In this document: positions 1 to 5,690 of the stretch, piece after piece
Layout of the letters: the number at the start of each line of letters is the position of its first letter
Position numbering within the stretch: the stretch's first letter is position 1
Assembly: GCA_009702645.1 (NCBI GenBank)
Contig: WLHO01000021.1
Location: forward strand, 1 to 9,471
From: Actinomycetota bacterium
GTDB taxonomy: Bacteria; Actinomycetota; Actinomycetes; Actinomycetales; Microbacteriaceae
Length of the DNA: 9,471 nt
Reading direction: 5' to 3'
Position numbers and translations under genes: made by a program
The notes under the pieces: generated by a model
The model's input: the letters and a program-made list of their open reading frames with translations, nothing else
The model's database searches: none
What the model was told of the DNA's origin: nothing

Positions 1-117
1 AGCGATCAGATCATTGTTCTGGACCAGGGGAAGGTAGTGGGCATTGGAACTCACAGCCAGCTGGTTAAATCCACACCGCTTTATAAGCAACTAGCCAAGC
101 AGCAGTTGCTGGTCTAA
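1..117 (+). CDS. ABC exporter, C-terminal end (partial)
   Basis: This is the last 38 codons of a gene that begins upstream of the window and stops at TAA 115-117. The peptide opens SDQIIVLDQGKVVGIGTH and then SQLVKS, followed by a short amphipathic tail ending in KQQLLV. In the ABC exporter family this is the segment just after the H-loop: the 'aDrIiVLd.G.ive.GtH.eLl' strand-turn-helix that closes the nucleotide-binding domain. Neither the Walker motifs nor the membrane domain can be seen, so substrate and direction cannot be assigned. It lies 34 bases upstream of kynU on the same strand, so co-transcription is possible. However, a promoter-like element begins right at its stop codon. Confidence 0.85.
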   Translation, partial: SDQIIVLDQGKVVGIGTHSQLVKSTPLYKQLAKQQLLV

Positions 118-144
118 TTGGCACCGGTAGCAAAGAGCTAGGCT
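118..144 (+). promoter_or_regulatory. Candidate kynU promoter giving a leaderless transcript
   Basis: A TTGGCA box (118-123, five of six matches to TTGACA) follows the ABC stop codon. A TAGGCT box (139-144, fitting the actinobacterial TANNNT pattern) lies 15 bases further on. Its last base is eight bases before the A of the kynU ATG at 152, so transcription would begin at or one base before the start codon. No convincing Shine-Dalgarno sequence lies ahead of kynU, which agrees with a leaderless mRNA. The 15-base spacer is shorter than the usual 16-18, so this remains a candidate. Confidence 0.4.
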
Positions 145-151
145 GATTTTT

Positions 152-1474
152 ATGAGCTATCCACTTCTTGAAGGTCTAGGCGATCCACTTAGCCGAGACA
201 CCGCCCTGGCATTAGATAAATCAGATGAGCTTGCCTCATTCCGCGAAGAGTTTTACATCAAAGATGAAAGCATCTGCTACCTAGATGGGAACTCTTTAGG
301 CCGCCTTCCGAAAAAGACCATTGAGCGAGTAAACAGTTTCCTAACCGACGAGTGGGGAACCGAGCTAGTTGATGGCTGGAGTCATTGGATTGACGAGGCC
401 CAACCGGCTGGAGATTTACTAGGCCGTGCAACCCTTGGTGCTGCAGCAGGGCAAGTTCTTGTATGTGACACAACAAGTGTTAACTTGTATCAGCTTTGTG
501 TGGCTGCGGTTAGGGCAAGACCTGGTCGCAAAACAATCATTGTTGATTCTGCGAATTTTCCAACCGACCGATTTGTAGTTCAGGGCATTGCAGATCAGTT
601 TGGCCTCAAGCTAATCACTATCGACAACGATGGCTCGGGCGGGCCAGGTGCAATTCCAGTTGCTTCTGAAAATGAGCTGATCACAGCCGAGCTTTTGGCT
701 CCGCTACTAAGTGAAGATGTGGCATTTGTCACTTTGCAGGCGGTGAACTACCGCTCGGGAGCTAGACCGAACATCAAAGAAATCACAGACCTAGTTCGAT
801 CCTTTGGTGCTCTAGTTGTGTGGGATGCTTCGCATGCCGGTGGATCAGTTGAGCTTGATTTTGATGCCAACGGTGTTGATCTAGCTGTGGGCTGTACCTA
901 TAAGTACGGAAACTCAGGTCCTGGGTCTCCCGCTTGGCTCTATGTTCGCAAAGAGCTTCAGTCCAGCCTTCGAGTTCCGATCCAGGGATGGTTTGCCCAG
1001 GATGATCAGTTTGCGATGGGTCCGGTGTTTGACAAAAACACCGCCATTCGTGGTTTCCAGATCGCAAGCCCATCCATCGTTGGTATCAGAGCAGTCCAAG
1101 TTAGCTACGAAATGATTGAGCGAGCCGGGATAGCGAAGATTGCAAGAAAAGCTGCCCTGGGTACTGAGTTGATGATCGCGCTCTTTGATGCCTGGCTGGC
1201 CCCGCTTGGCTTTACCTTGTTGACCCCTAGGGATTCCAACTTGCGCGGTGGCCACATCACAATCGGTCATCCTGAGGCCAAGCGGATTGCAGCGGCCTTA
1301 CGAAAGTACGCCCAGGTGATTCCGGATTATCGAATGCCTAATTCGATTCGGTTAGCAATTTCACCGCTACCAACTAGCTTTATTGAGGTCTACGACGGTT
1401 TCCAGAGAATCAAGGAATCGGTTGAGCGTAAAGACTACGAGAAAATCCAAGACAGCGGAAACAGGGTCACCTAA
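152..1474 (+). CDS. kynU: Kynureninase
   Basis: This is a PLP enzyme of aminotransferase fold type I that cleaves L-kynurenine to anthranilate and L-alanine, or 3-hydroxykynurenine to 3-hydroxyanthranilate. At 440 residues it is a normal full length for the family. Visible landmarks are the N-terminal YLDGNSLG (43-50), FPTDR (136-140), the PLP-ring-stacking region WDASHAGG (224-231, with D225 and H228), and the Schiff-base lysine K251 in GCTYKYGNSGPGSP. The family form of that last motif is close to 'GCgYKYlNgGPGaPa'. Further on are GWFAQDDQFAM (279-289) and the C-terminal RGGHITI and NSIRLAISPLPTSF. Its stop codon directly abuts the ATG of kynA, so the two form an operon and are probably translationally coupled. 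The ATG at 152 was chosen because it opens a typical N-terminus; no strong ribosome binding site precedes it. Confidence 0.95.
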   Translation: MSYPLLEGLGDPLSRDTALALDKSDELASFREEFYIKDESICYLDGNSLGRLPKKTIERVNSFLTDEWGTELVDGWSHWIDEAQPAGDLLGRATLGAAAGQVLVCDTTSVNLYQLCVAAVRARPGRKTIIVDSANFPTDRFVVQGIADQFGLKLITIDNDGSGGPGAIPVASENELITAELLAPLLSEDVAFVTLQAVNYRSGARPNIKEITDLVRSFGALVVWDASHAGGSVELDFDANGVDLAVGCTYKYGNSGPGSPAWLYVRKELQSSLRVPIQGWFAQDDQFAMGPVFDKNTAIRGFQIASPSIVGIRAVQVSYEMIERAGIAKIARKAALGTELMIALFDAWLAPLGFTLLTPRDSNLRGGHITIGHPEAKRIAAALRKYAQVIPDYRMPNSIRLAISPLPTSFIEVYDGFQRIKESVERKDYEKIQDSGNRVT

Positions 1475-2308
1475 ATGAGTCAAGAACACGACAAAGCCAT
1501 TACTTACACAAGTTATCTAAAAGTTGACGAGCTACTCGAGCTTCAGCAACCGCTATCCGATGGTCCTGAGCATGATGAGCTGTTATTCATAACCATCCAT
1601 CAGGTATATGAACTTTGGTTCAAGCAGATTCTTCATGAGTGTGCGGCGCTTCAGCAAACTCTAGAGACAGGAAACACTCACCGCTCACTTGCTCTGCTCG
1701 GACGCATTAGAACCATCATGAAAACCTGTGTGGCTCAGTTGGACATTTTGGAAACCATGACGCCACTGCAGTTCAACTCCTTCCGTGGAAGATTAAGCTC
1801 TGCTTCTGGTTTTCAGTCCGCGCAGTTTAGGGAACTAGAGGCAGTTCTTGGAAGACGTGACCAAGCCGGAGCCGATGCCACCCCTGGCACTGGCATGGCA
1901 ATGGCTTCTCATCTGGTGCCAGGGTCTGCCCCAAGACTTCGAGTTGAGAACGCGATGAACAGAGCGAGTTTGTATGACTCTGCCTTGAAGTACTTTTCAC
2001 TTCGCGGCCATGCGATTCCTTCCGAAGTTCTGAATCGTGATATGACCAAAGGTTATGAGCCCAACGAGAAGGTTCAAGATGCATTGCTGGATGCTCACCG
2101 CAACGACCCTGAGGCCAACATGGTTGGCGAAGCCCTGGTTGATCTTGATGAAGGATTACAAGAGTGGCGCTACCGTCACGTAAAGATGGTGGAGCGAACT
2201 ATTGGGGCCAAGATGGGCTCTGGTGGATCGGCCGGGGCTGGTTACCTATCCAGCACCTTGTTCCGCCCTGTCTTTGCTGACCTTTGGGCTATTCGCTCTA
2301 GATTCTAG
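1475..2308 (+). CDS. kynA: Tryptophan 2,3-dioxygenase (haem)
   Basis: This enzyme opens the indole ring of L-tryptophan with O2 to give N-formylkynurenine, the first step of the kynurenine pathway. It is a soluble, all-helical haem protein, normally a homotetramer. Residues 10-20 ([11 protein letters not shown]) match the family N-terminal substrate-binding segment. [15 protein letters not shown] (41-55) carries the active-site histidine H42. [23 protein letters not shown] (100-122) carries the arginine (R104) that binds the substrate carboxylate in family members. [13 protein letters not shown] (232-244) contains H235, the proximal haem ligand. The loop usually written GTGGSSG is GSGGSAG here (248-254). 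The protein ends [11 protein letters not shown], as expected for the family. GGAAACAGGG just upstream can serve as a ribosome binding site. The gene follows kynU with zero spacing, and its last 11 bases overlap the tail of folD on the other strand. Confidence 0.95.
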   Translation: MSQEHDKAITYTSYLKVDELLELQQPLSDGPEHDELLFITIHQVYELWFKQILHECAALQQTLETGNTHRSLALLGRIRTIMKTCVAQLDILETMTPLQFNSFRGRLSSASGFQSAQFRELEAVLGRRDQAGADATPGTGMAMASHLVPGSAPRLRVENAMNRASLYDSALKYFSLRGHAIPSEVLNRDMTKGYEPNEKVQDALLDAHRNDPEANMVGEALVDLDEGLQEWRYRHVKMVERTIGAKMGSGGSAGAGYLSSTLFRPVFADLWAIRSRF

Positions 2309-3170
2309 AAGCGGCTCGGTCAACTACGTTTTTGACCAACATGGCGCGAGTCATTGGACCGACTCCCCCAGGGTTTGGAGACAAATAACCTGCAACATCT
2401 GCAACGGCTGGATCAACATCTCCAACCAGGCTGGCAACGCCATTTGATTCGGTTCTTGTAATTCCAACGTCTAAAACTGCAGCTCCTGATTTGATCCAGG
2501 AAGCTTTTACAAAATGTGCAACTCCCACTGCAGCCACAACAATATCTGCTCGCCTAACTGCTTCTGGAATGTTCTTACTTCCAGAGTGAAGCAAGGTAAC
2601 AGTTGCATCAATGCTCTTTCGAGAAAGCAGAAGTCCAAGGGGTCTACCAACAGTAATTCCTCGTCCAATGACGGCTACTTCCTTGCCTGCTAGATCAATG
2701 TCGTAGCGGCGAAGCAGTTCAACGATTCCCATCGGAGTGCAAGGAAGAGGAGAAGGTATATCACCTGAGACATTCAGAACCAGCTTGCCTAGGTTTATTG
2801 GATGCAGTCCATCGGCATCTTTTTCTGGGTCGATAGCTTCGAGAAGTTCGTTGGTATTGATACCTACCGGCAGTGGCAGCTGCACGATGTAGCCGGTGAC
2901 CTCTGGAGCTTGATTGAGCTCTGATATGGCTTTGAAGATATCTGCTTTTGATGCACTTGCTGGCAAATCAATGCGGATGGAGTTCACTCCTACCTCAGCA
3001 CAATCACGGTGCTTTCCGGAAACGTATGAGTGAGATCCTGGGTCATCGCCAACTAGCAAAGTTCCAAGACCAGGACTTACTCCTGACTGCTTGAGCTTTA
3101 CTACCCGGTCAGTTAATTCCAACTTGATGGTTTTTGCGGTGGCCCGCCCATCAAGAATGATCGCGCTCAA
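2298..3170 (-). CDS. folD: Methylenetetrahydrofolate dehydrogenase / methenyl-THF cyclohydrolase
   Basis: This bifunctional cytosolic enzyme interconverts 5,10-methylene-THF, 5,10-methenyl-THF and 10-formyl-THF, using NADP(H) in nearly all bacteria. At 290 residues it is full length. Motifs in order are YVSGKHRDC (49-57, catalytic K53), VQLPLP (96-101), [13 protein letters not shown] (118-130), [11 protein letters not shown] (143-153), the dinucleotide-binding [15 protein letters not shown] (168-182), and [14 protein letters not shown] (266-278). The start is a TTG, with the first codons reading [10 protein letters not shown]. No ATG occurs in frame until residue 147, so TTG is required. It begins four bases after the glyA stop. 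A GGAG inside the glyA 3' end lies 12 bases before the TTG, so translation is probably coupled to glyA and controlled by the same riboswitch. The 3' end overlaps kynA tail to tail. Confidence 0.95.
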   Translation of the reverse strand: MSAIILDGRATAKTIKLELTDRVVKLKQSGVSPGLGTLLVGDDPGSHSYVSGKHRDCAEVGVNSIRIDLPASASKADIFKAISELNQAPEVTGYIVQLPLPVGINTNELLEAIDPEKDADGLHPINLGKLVLNVSGDIPSPLPCTPMGIVELLRRYDIDLAGKEVAVIGRGITVGRPLGLLLSRKSIDATVTLLHSGSKNIPEAVRRADIVVAAVGVAHFVKASWIKSGAAVLDVGITRTESNGVASLVGDVDPAVADVAGYLSPNPGGVGPMTRAMLVKNVVDRAASRI

Positions 3171-3173
3171 GGA

Positions 3174-4460
3174 TTACCAATTCTCCAGTCCCGAATAGAG
3201 CGGGAACTGGTCGGTTAGCTTGCGGACTCGAGCCTGCAGGGCCGGAACATCTGGGTTTGGAAGTAGCACCTGGGCGATAATCTCGGCCACCTCAGTGAAT
3301 TCAGTTGCCCCAAAGCCTCTGGTTGCCAGTGCTGGCGTGCCAATTCGGACACCGGAGGTAACTAGCGGTGGACGAGGGTCGTTAGGCACTGAGTTGCGAT
3401 TCACGGTGATTCCAACCTCGTGAAGCAAGTTTTCTGTCGTGATTCCATCAATTGGAGCATTTCTTAGATCAACTAGCACCAAGTGAACATCGGTGCCACC
3501 GGTCAGAATCGAAACTCCATTTGCTTTCAGGTCCGCTCCAACCAAACGGTCGGCGATGATTCTTGCGCCTTCGATGGTGCGCTGCTGGCGCTCCTTGAAT
3601 TCCTCAGTCATGGCTGCCTTGAAGGCAACGGCCTTAGCTGCAATCACGTGCATGAGTGGACCACCCTGTTGACCTGGGAATACACCGGAGTCAACTTTCT
3701 TGGCAAGCTCAGCTTTGCAAAGAATCAAACCTGATCTAGGTCCTGCAAGAGTTTTGTGAACGGTTGTTGAAACTACGTCTGCATAAGGAACAGGTGAAGG
3801 GTGAACTCCGGCTGCAACCAATCCTGCAAAGTGAGCCATGTCAACCCAAAGCTTTGCACCAACTTCATCAGCAATTGATCTAAAGGCTGCAAAATCTAAG
3901 TGGCGTGAGTAGGCCGACCAACCGGCAATCAAAACTGCAGGCTTGGTTTCAATAGCCCGGGCGCGGACAATGTCCATATCAATCAAGTTTGTGTCTGGGT
4001 GAAGTTCATACGCGTGTGCATCATACATCTGACCAGAGAAGTTCAATCGCATACCGTGAGTCAAGTGACCGCCGTGAGCAAGTTCAAGTCCAAGAATTCG
4101 ATCACCGGGTTTTGCAAGTGCCATCATGAGTGCGGCGTTTGCAGTTGCGCCTGAGTGAGGTTGCACGTTGGCATGTTCTGCACCAAAGAGTTCCTTCGCG
4201 CGATCACGAGCTAGATTCTCTGCAATGTCAACCGCTTCACAACCTCCGTAGTAGCGCTTGCCTGGATAGCCTTCGGCGTACTTGTTGGTTAGAACAGATC
4301 CCTGCGCTTCGAGGACTCCTCGCGACACAAAGTTCTCGCTGGCGATCATCTCTAGGGTGTGGCGCTGACGATCTAACTCTTGGGTTAGAACTGCGGCAAT
4401 TTCAGGGTCAGTTTCACTAAGAGGCTTGCTAAAGCTGGAAGATAGCTTGATCTGGGTCAT
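3174..4460 (-). CDS. glyA: Serine hydroxymethyltransferase
   Basis: This PLP enzyme converts L-serine and THF to glycine and 5,10-methylene-THF, the main entry of one-carbon units. Its 428 residues match the bacterial family. Seen are MIASENFVS (38-46), the tyrosine-rich [16 protein letters not shown] (60-75), [12 protein letters not shown] (101-112), [11 protein letters not shown] (126-136), the PLP-stacking [13 protein letters not shown] (206-218, D207 and H210), and the Schiff-base lysine K236 in [16 protein letters not shown]372 in GVRIGTPA should bind the substrate carboxylate. The '[12 protein letters not shown]' form is typical of actinobacterial SHMTs, where E. coli has [14 protein letters not shown]. 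The ATG at 4460 has a strong AAGGAG site six bases ahead. It is the first gene of a glyA-folD operon under a ZTP riboswitch. Confidence 0.97.
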   Translation of the reverse strand: MTQIKLSSSFSKPLSETDPEIAAVLTQELDRQRHTLEMIASENFVSRGVLEAQGSVLTNKYAEGYPGKRYYGGCEAVDIAENLARDRAKELFGAEHANVQPHSGATANAALMMALAKPGDRILGLELAHGGHLTHGMRLNFSGQMYDAHAYELHPDTNLIDMDIVRARAIETKPAVLIAGWSAYSRHLDFAAFRSIADEVGAKLWVDMAHFAGLVAAGVHPSPVPYADVVSTTVHKTLAGPRSGLILCKAELAKKVDSGVFPGQQGGPLMHVIAAKAVAFKAAMTEEFKERQQRTIEGARIIADRLVGADLKANGVSILTGGTDVHLVLVDLRNAPIDGITTENLLHEVGITVNRNSVPNDPRPPLVTSGVRIGTPALATRGFGATEFTEVAEIIAQVLLPNPDVPALQARVRKLTDQFPLYSGLENW

Positions 4461-4472
4461 TCGGGGCTCCTT
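4461..4472 (-). promoter_or_regulatory. glyA ribosome binding site and proposed expression platform
   Basis: The mRNA reads AAGGAG (4472-4467), then CCCCGA (4466-4461), then the ATG. CCCCGA is the exact complement of TCGGGG at 4532-4527, which includes the first four bases of the aptamer's conserved GGGGAGCG. With one bulged A, the pairing can extend across the start codon as CCCCG-A-ATG against CATCGGGG. Pairing would hide the initiation region, and ligand-bound aptamer would free it. The base pairing is read directly from the sequence; its regulatory role is inference. Confidence 0.45.
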
Positions 4473-4490
4473 AAGGGTGTAGACAGCTGA

Positions 4491-4570
4491 GATTGGCCCA
4501 GGCGCACGACCAAGTGACTCTTCGCTCCCCGATGGAAACCCATCTTTTAGCGCCAGTTGCGATATTCAGA
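4491..4570 (-). promoter_or_regulatory. ZTP (pfl-type) riboswitch in the glyA-folD leader
   Basis: Read on the minus strand, the leader carries the two conserved blocks of the ZTP/ZMP aptamer in order. First is ACTGGCG (4557-4551), then a P2 hairpin GATGG-GTTT-CCATC (4544-4531), then GGGGAGCG (4530-4523). After a linker comes GCGCCTGGGC (4505-4496). TCGC (4562-4559) pairs with GCGA (4525-4522) as P1. TTGGTC (4513-4508) pairs with GGCCAA (4498-4493) as P3, including one G-U pair. GGCG (4554-4551) can pair with CGCC (4504-4501) in the P3 loop, which is the family pseudoknot. This class senses the purine intermediate ZMP/ZTP, which accumulates when 10-formyl-THF is short, and turns expression on. 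It often precedes folate one-carbon genes such as glyA and folD. There is no terminator between it and the start codon, so control is probably translational. Confidence 0.9.
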
Positions 4571-4571
4571 G

Positions 4572-4603
4572 CTTATCAGCCCTAGAAATCAGGGGATTTC
4601 CAA
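4572..4603 (-). promoter_or_regulatory. Weak candidate promoter for glyA-folD
   Basis: On the minus strand TTGGAA (4603-4598) could be a -35 box and GATAAG or TGATAA (near 4578-4572) a -10 box. That would start transcription near 4565, just before the riboswitch P1 strand. The spacer of 19-20 bases is long and the -10 match is partial. The position relative to the aptamer is the main support. The palindrome at 4585-4600 falls between the two boxes. Confidence 0.28.
4585..4600. repeat. Perfect inverted repeat GAAATC-AGGG-GATTTC
   Basis: The six-base arms GAAATC (4585-4590) and GATTTC (4595-4600) flank a four-base centre. The repeat sits upstream of the riboswitch, within the likely promoter of glyA. 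It could be a repressor or activator operator for the divergent region or a small hairpin. I cannot tie it to a known regulator. Confidence 0.4.
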
Positions 4604-4606
4604 CAC

Positions 4607-4636
4607 GTTCGCAAAAAGGCATTCGTTAGAGCGAAC
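4607..4636. repeat. Spaced inverted repeat GTTCGC-N18-GCGAAC
   Basis: The arms GTTCGC (4607-4612) and GCGAAC (4631-4636) are a perfect six-base match, 24 bases apart centre to centre, or a little over two helical turns. They bracket the presumed -35 area of the promoter facing purU. This could be a two-site operator or chance; six-base arms are short. Confidence 0.3.
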
Positions 4637-4650
4637 CTTCCATTTAGAAT
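4622..4650 (+). promoter_or_regulatory. Candidate promoter for the small membrane protein and purU
   Basis: TAGAAT (4645-4650) matches the -10 consensus at five of six positions. A poor -35 match, TTCGTT (4622-4627), lies 17 bases upstream. Transcription would start near 4657, leaving a leader of about 34 bases before the ATG at 4691. The strength of the call comes from the -10 box; the weak -35 box leaves room for an activator. Confidence 0.42.
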
Positions 4651-4690
4651 AGGGAAGTTGTCCGAATCACAAGAATTGAGCTTTAAAGGC

Positions 4691-4816
4691 ATGACCGAAC
4701 TACCTATAGCTGTCCTAATCGGGGCCGGGATGATCATTTTGGGAACCGGTGTAGCGGTTTGGATTGTAGTTAGCATCGTCAGGCAAAGCCGCAGGGACGA
4801 ATCTTTCCCCGATTAA
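4691..4816 (+). CDS. Small single-span membrane protein, unknown function
   Basis: This is a 41-codon reading frame from ATG 4691 to TAA 4814-4816. Residues 5-30 form one hydrophobic segment rich in isoleucine, valine, glycine and alanine, with a tryptophan at position 24. A short basic tail, RQSRRDESFPD, follows. By the positive-inside rule the C-terminus would be cytoplasmic. It ends 13 bases before purU, so the two are likely co-transcribed. No strong ribosome binding site is visible; AAAGG lies too close to the ATG to be ideal. An internal ATG at codon 14 would cut the membrane segment in half, so the first ATG is preferred. I do not recognise the family. It is supported by the clean span-plus-basic-tail design and by filling the gap exactly. 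Confidence 0.6.
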   Translation: MTELPIAVLIGAGMIILGTGVAVWIVVSIVRQSRRDESFPD

Positions 4817-4829
4817 GCTAGGAAGTCTT

Positions 4830-5690
4830 ATGAACAAGACTGGCCTCACCCACTGGGTTCTCACTCTGGTCTGCGAAGACCGTCCTGGAATCGTCCATGC
4901 CATCTCGGGAGCCATAGTTCAGGCTCAGGGAAACATCACCGAATCTCACCAGTTCACATCAGAAGATACCGGCCGGTTTTTCATGAGACTGCAGATTGAA
5001 ACACCAGCTACTCAAGCTGAGTTGGAATCCAAAATTGCTCCTGTGACAAAAGAGTTTGCAATGAGCTGGGAATTAGATGTTGTTGGTCGAAAGATGAAAA
5101 CTCTGGTTTTAGTCTCTAAGTCAGCTCACTGCCTGAACGATATGCTCTTTAGGCAGCGCTCTGGTCAATTGCCAATCTTGGTTCCCAAGGTGATTTCAAA
5201 CCATGACTCACTTTCTGATCTTGCATCTTTCTATGGAATCGATTTTGAATCCAGCACCATCAAATCTGAATCCGATAAGAAATCTTTTGAAGACAAGCTG
5301 CGCGCGATTATCAAGTCCGAAGGAATTGAGCTGATTGTCTTGGCTCGGTTTATGCAGATTCTTAGTCCGGAGTTTTGCAAAGAGTTTGAAGGAAAAATCA
5401 TCAACATTCACCACTCGTTCCTTCCAGGCTTCAAGGGTGCAGACCCTTATGCACAGGCTCACTCACGTGGCGTAAAGCTAATCGGTGCAACCGCTCATTT
5501 TGTAACTAGCGATCTAGACGAAGGTCCAATCATCGAACAAAACGTTGTTCGAGTAGAACACGGCGACTCTAGAAACCATCTAGTTGCCATTGGCCAAGAC
5601 ATTGAATCAAAGACTCTAAGCCAAGCAGTTCGGTGGTTTGCAGAGCGCCGTGTTCTATTAGATGGTGCAAGAACCATCATCTTCAGCTAG
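4830..5690 (+). CDS. purU: Formyltetrahydrofolate deformylase
   Basis: This cytosolic enzyme hydrolyses 10-formyl-THF to THF and formate, rebalancing folate pools and supplying formate for PurT-type purine synthesis where that exists. The 286 residues split into an N-terminal ACT regulatory domain (about 9-80, starting WVLTLVCEDRPGIVHAISG) and a formyltransferase-type catalytic domain (about 89-265). Catalytic residues by family comparison are N192 and H194 in INIHHSFLPG and D230 in TSDLDEGPII. LARFMQILSP (171-180) is a further family signature. In E. coli the ACT domain mediates activation by methionine and inhibition by glycine; whether that holds here is unknown. AGGAAG, ending four bases before the ATG, is the ribosome binding site. 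It diverges from glyA-folD, and its last eight bases overlap the end of the glycine-rich gene on the opposite strand. Confidence 0.95.
   Translation: MNKTGLTHWVLTLVCEDRPGIVHAISGAIVQAQGNITESHQFTSEDTGRFFMRLQIETPATQAELESKIAPVTKEFAMSWELDVVGRKMKTLVLVSKSAHCLNDMLFRQRSGQLPILVPKVISNHDSLSDLASFYGIDFESSTIKSESDKKSFEDKLRAIIKSEGIELIVLARFMQILSPEFCKEFEGKIINIHHSFLPGFKGADPYAQAHSRGVKLIGATAHFVTSDLDEGPIIEQNVVRVEHGDSRNHLVAIGQDIESKTLSQAVRWFAERRVLLDGARTIIFS

Noticed and set aside
2202..2447. Plus-strand frame continuing past kynA into folD
   Set aside because: An out-of-frame reading of the kynA end and antisense of folD, both of which are full-length known enzymes.
4607..4636. LexA/SOS box
   Set aside because: Actinobacterial SOS boxes read CGAAC-N4-GTTCG; here the arms are in the opposite order and 18 bases apart.
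4715..4915. Minus-strand 66-codon frame and the 64-codon frame at 4582-4776, across the purU start region
   Set aside because: They cover the promoter, riboswitch upstream region and purU N-terminus on the wrong strand; compositions are not protein-like.
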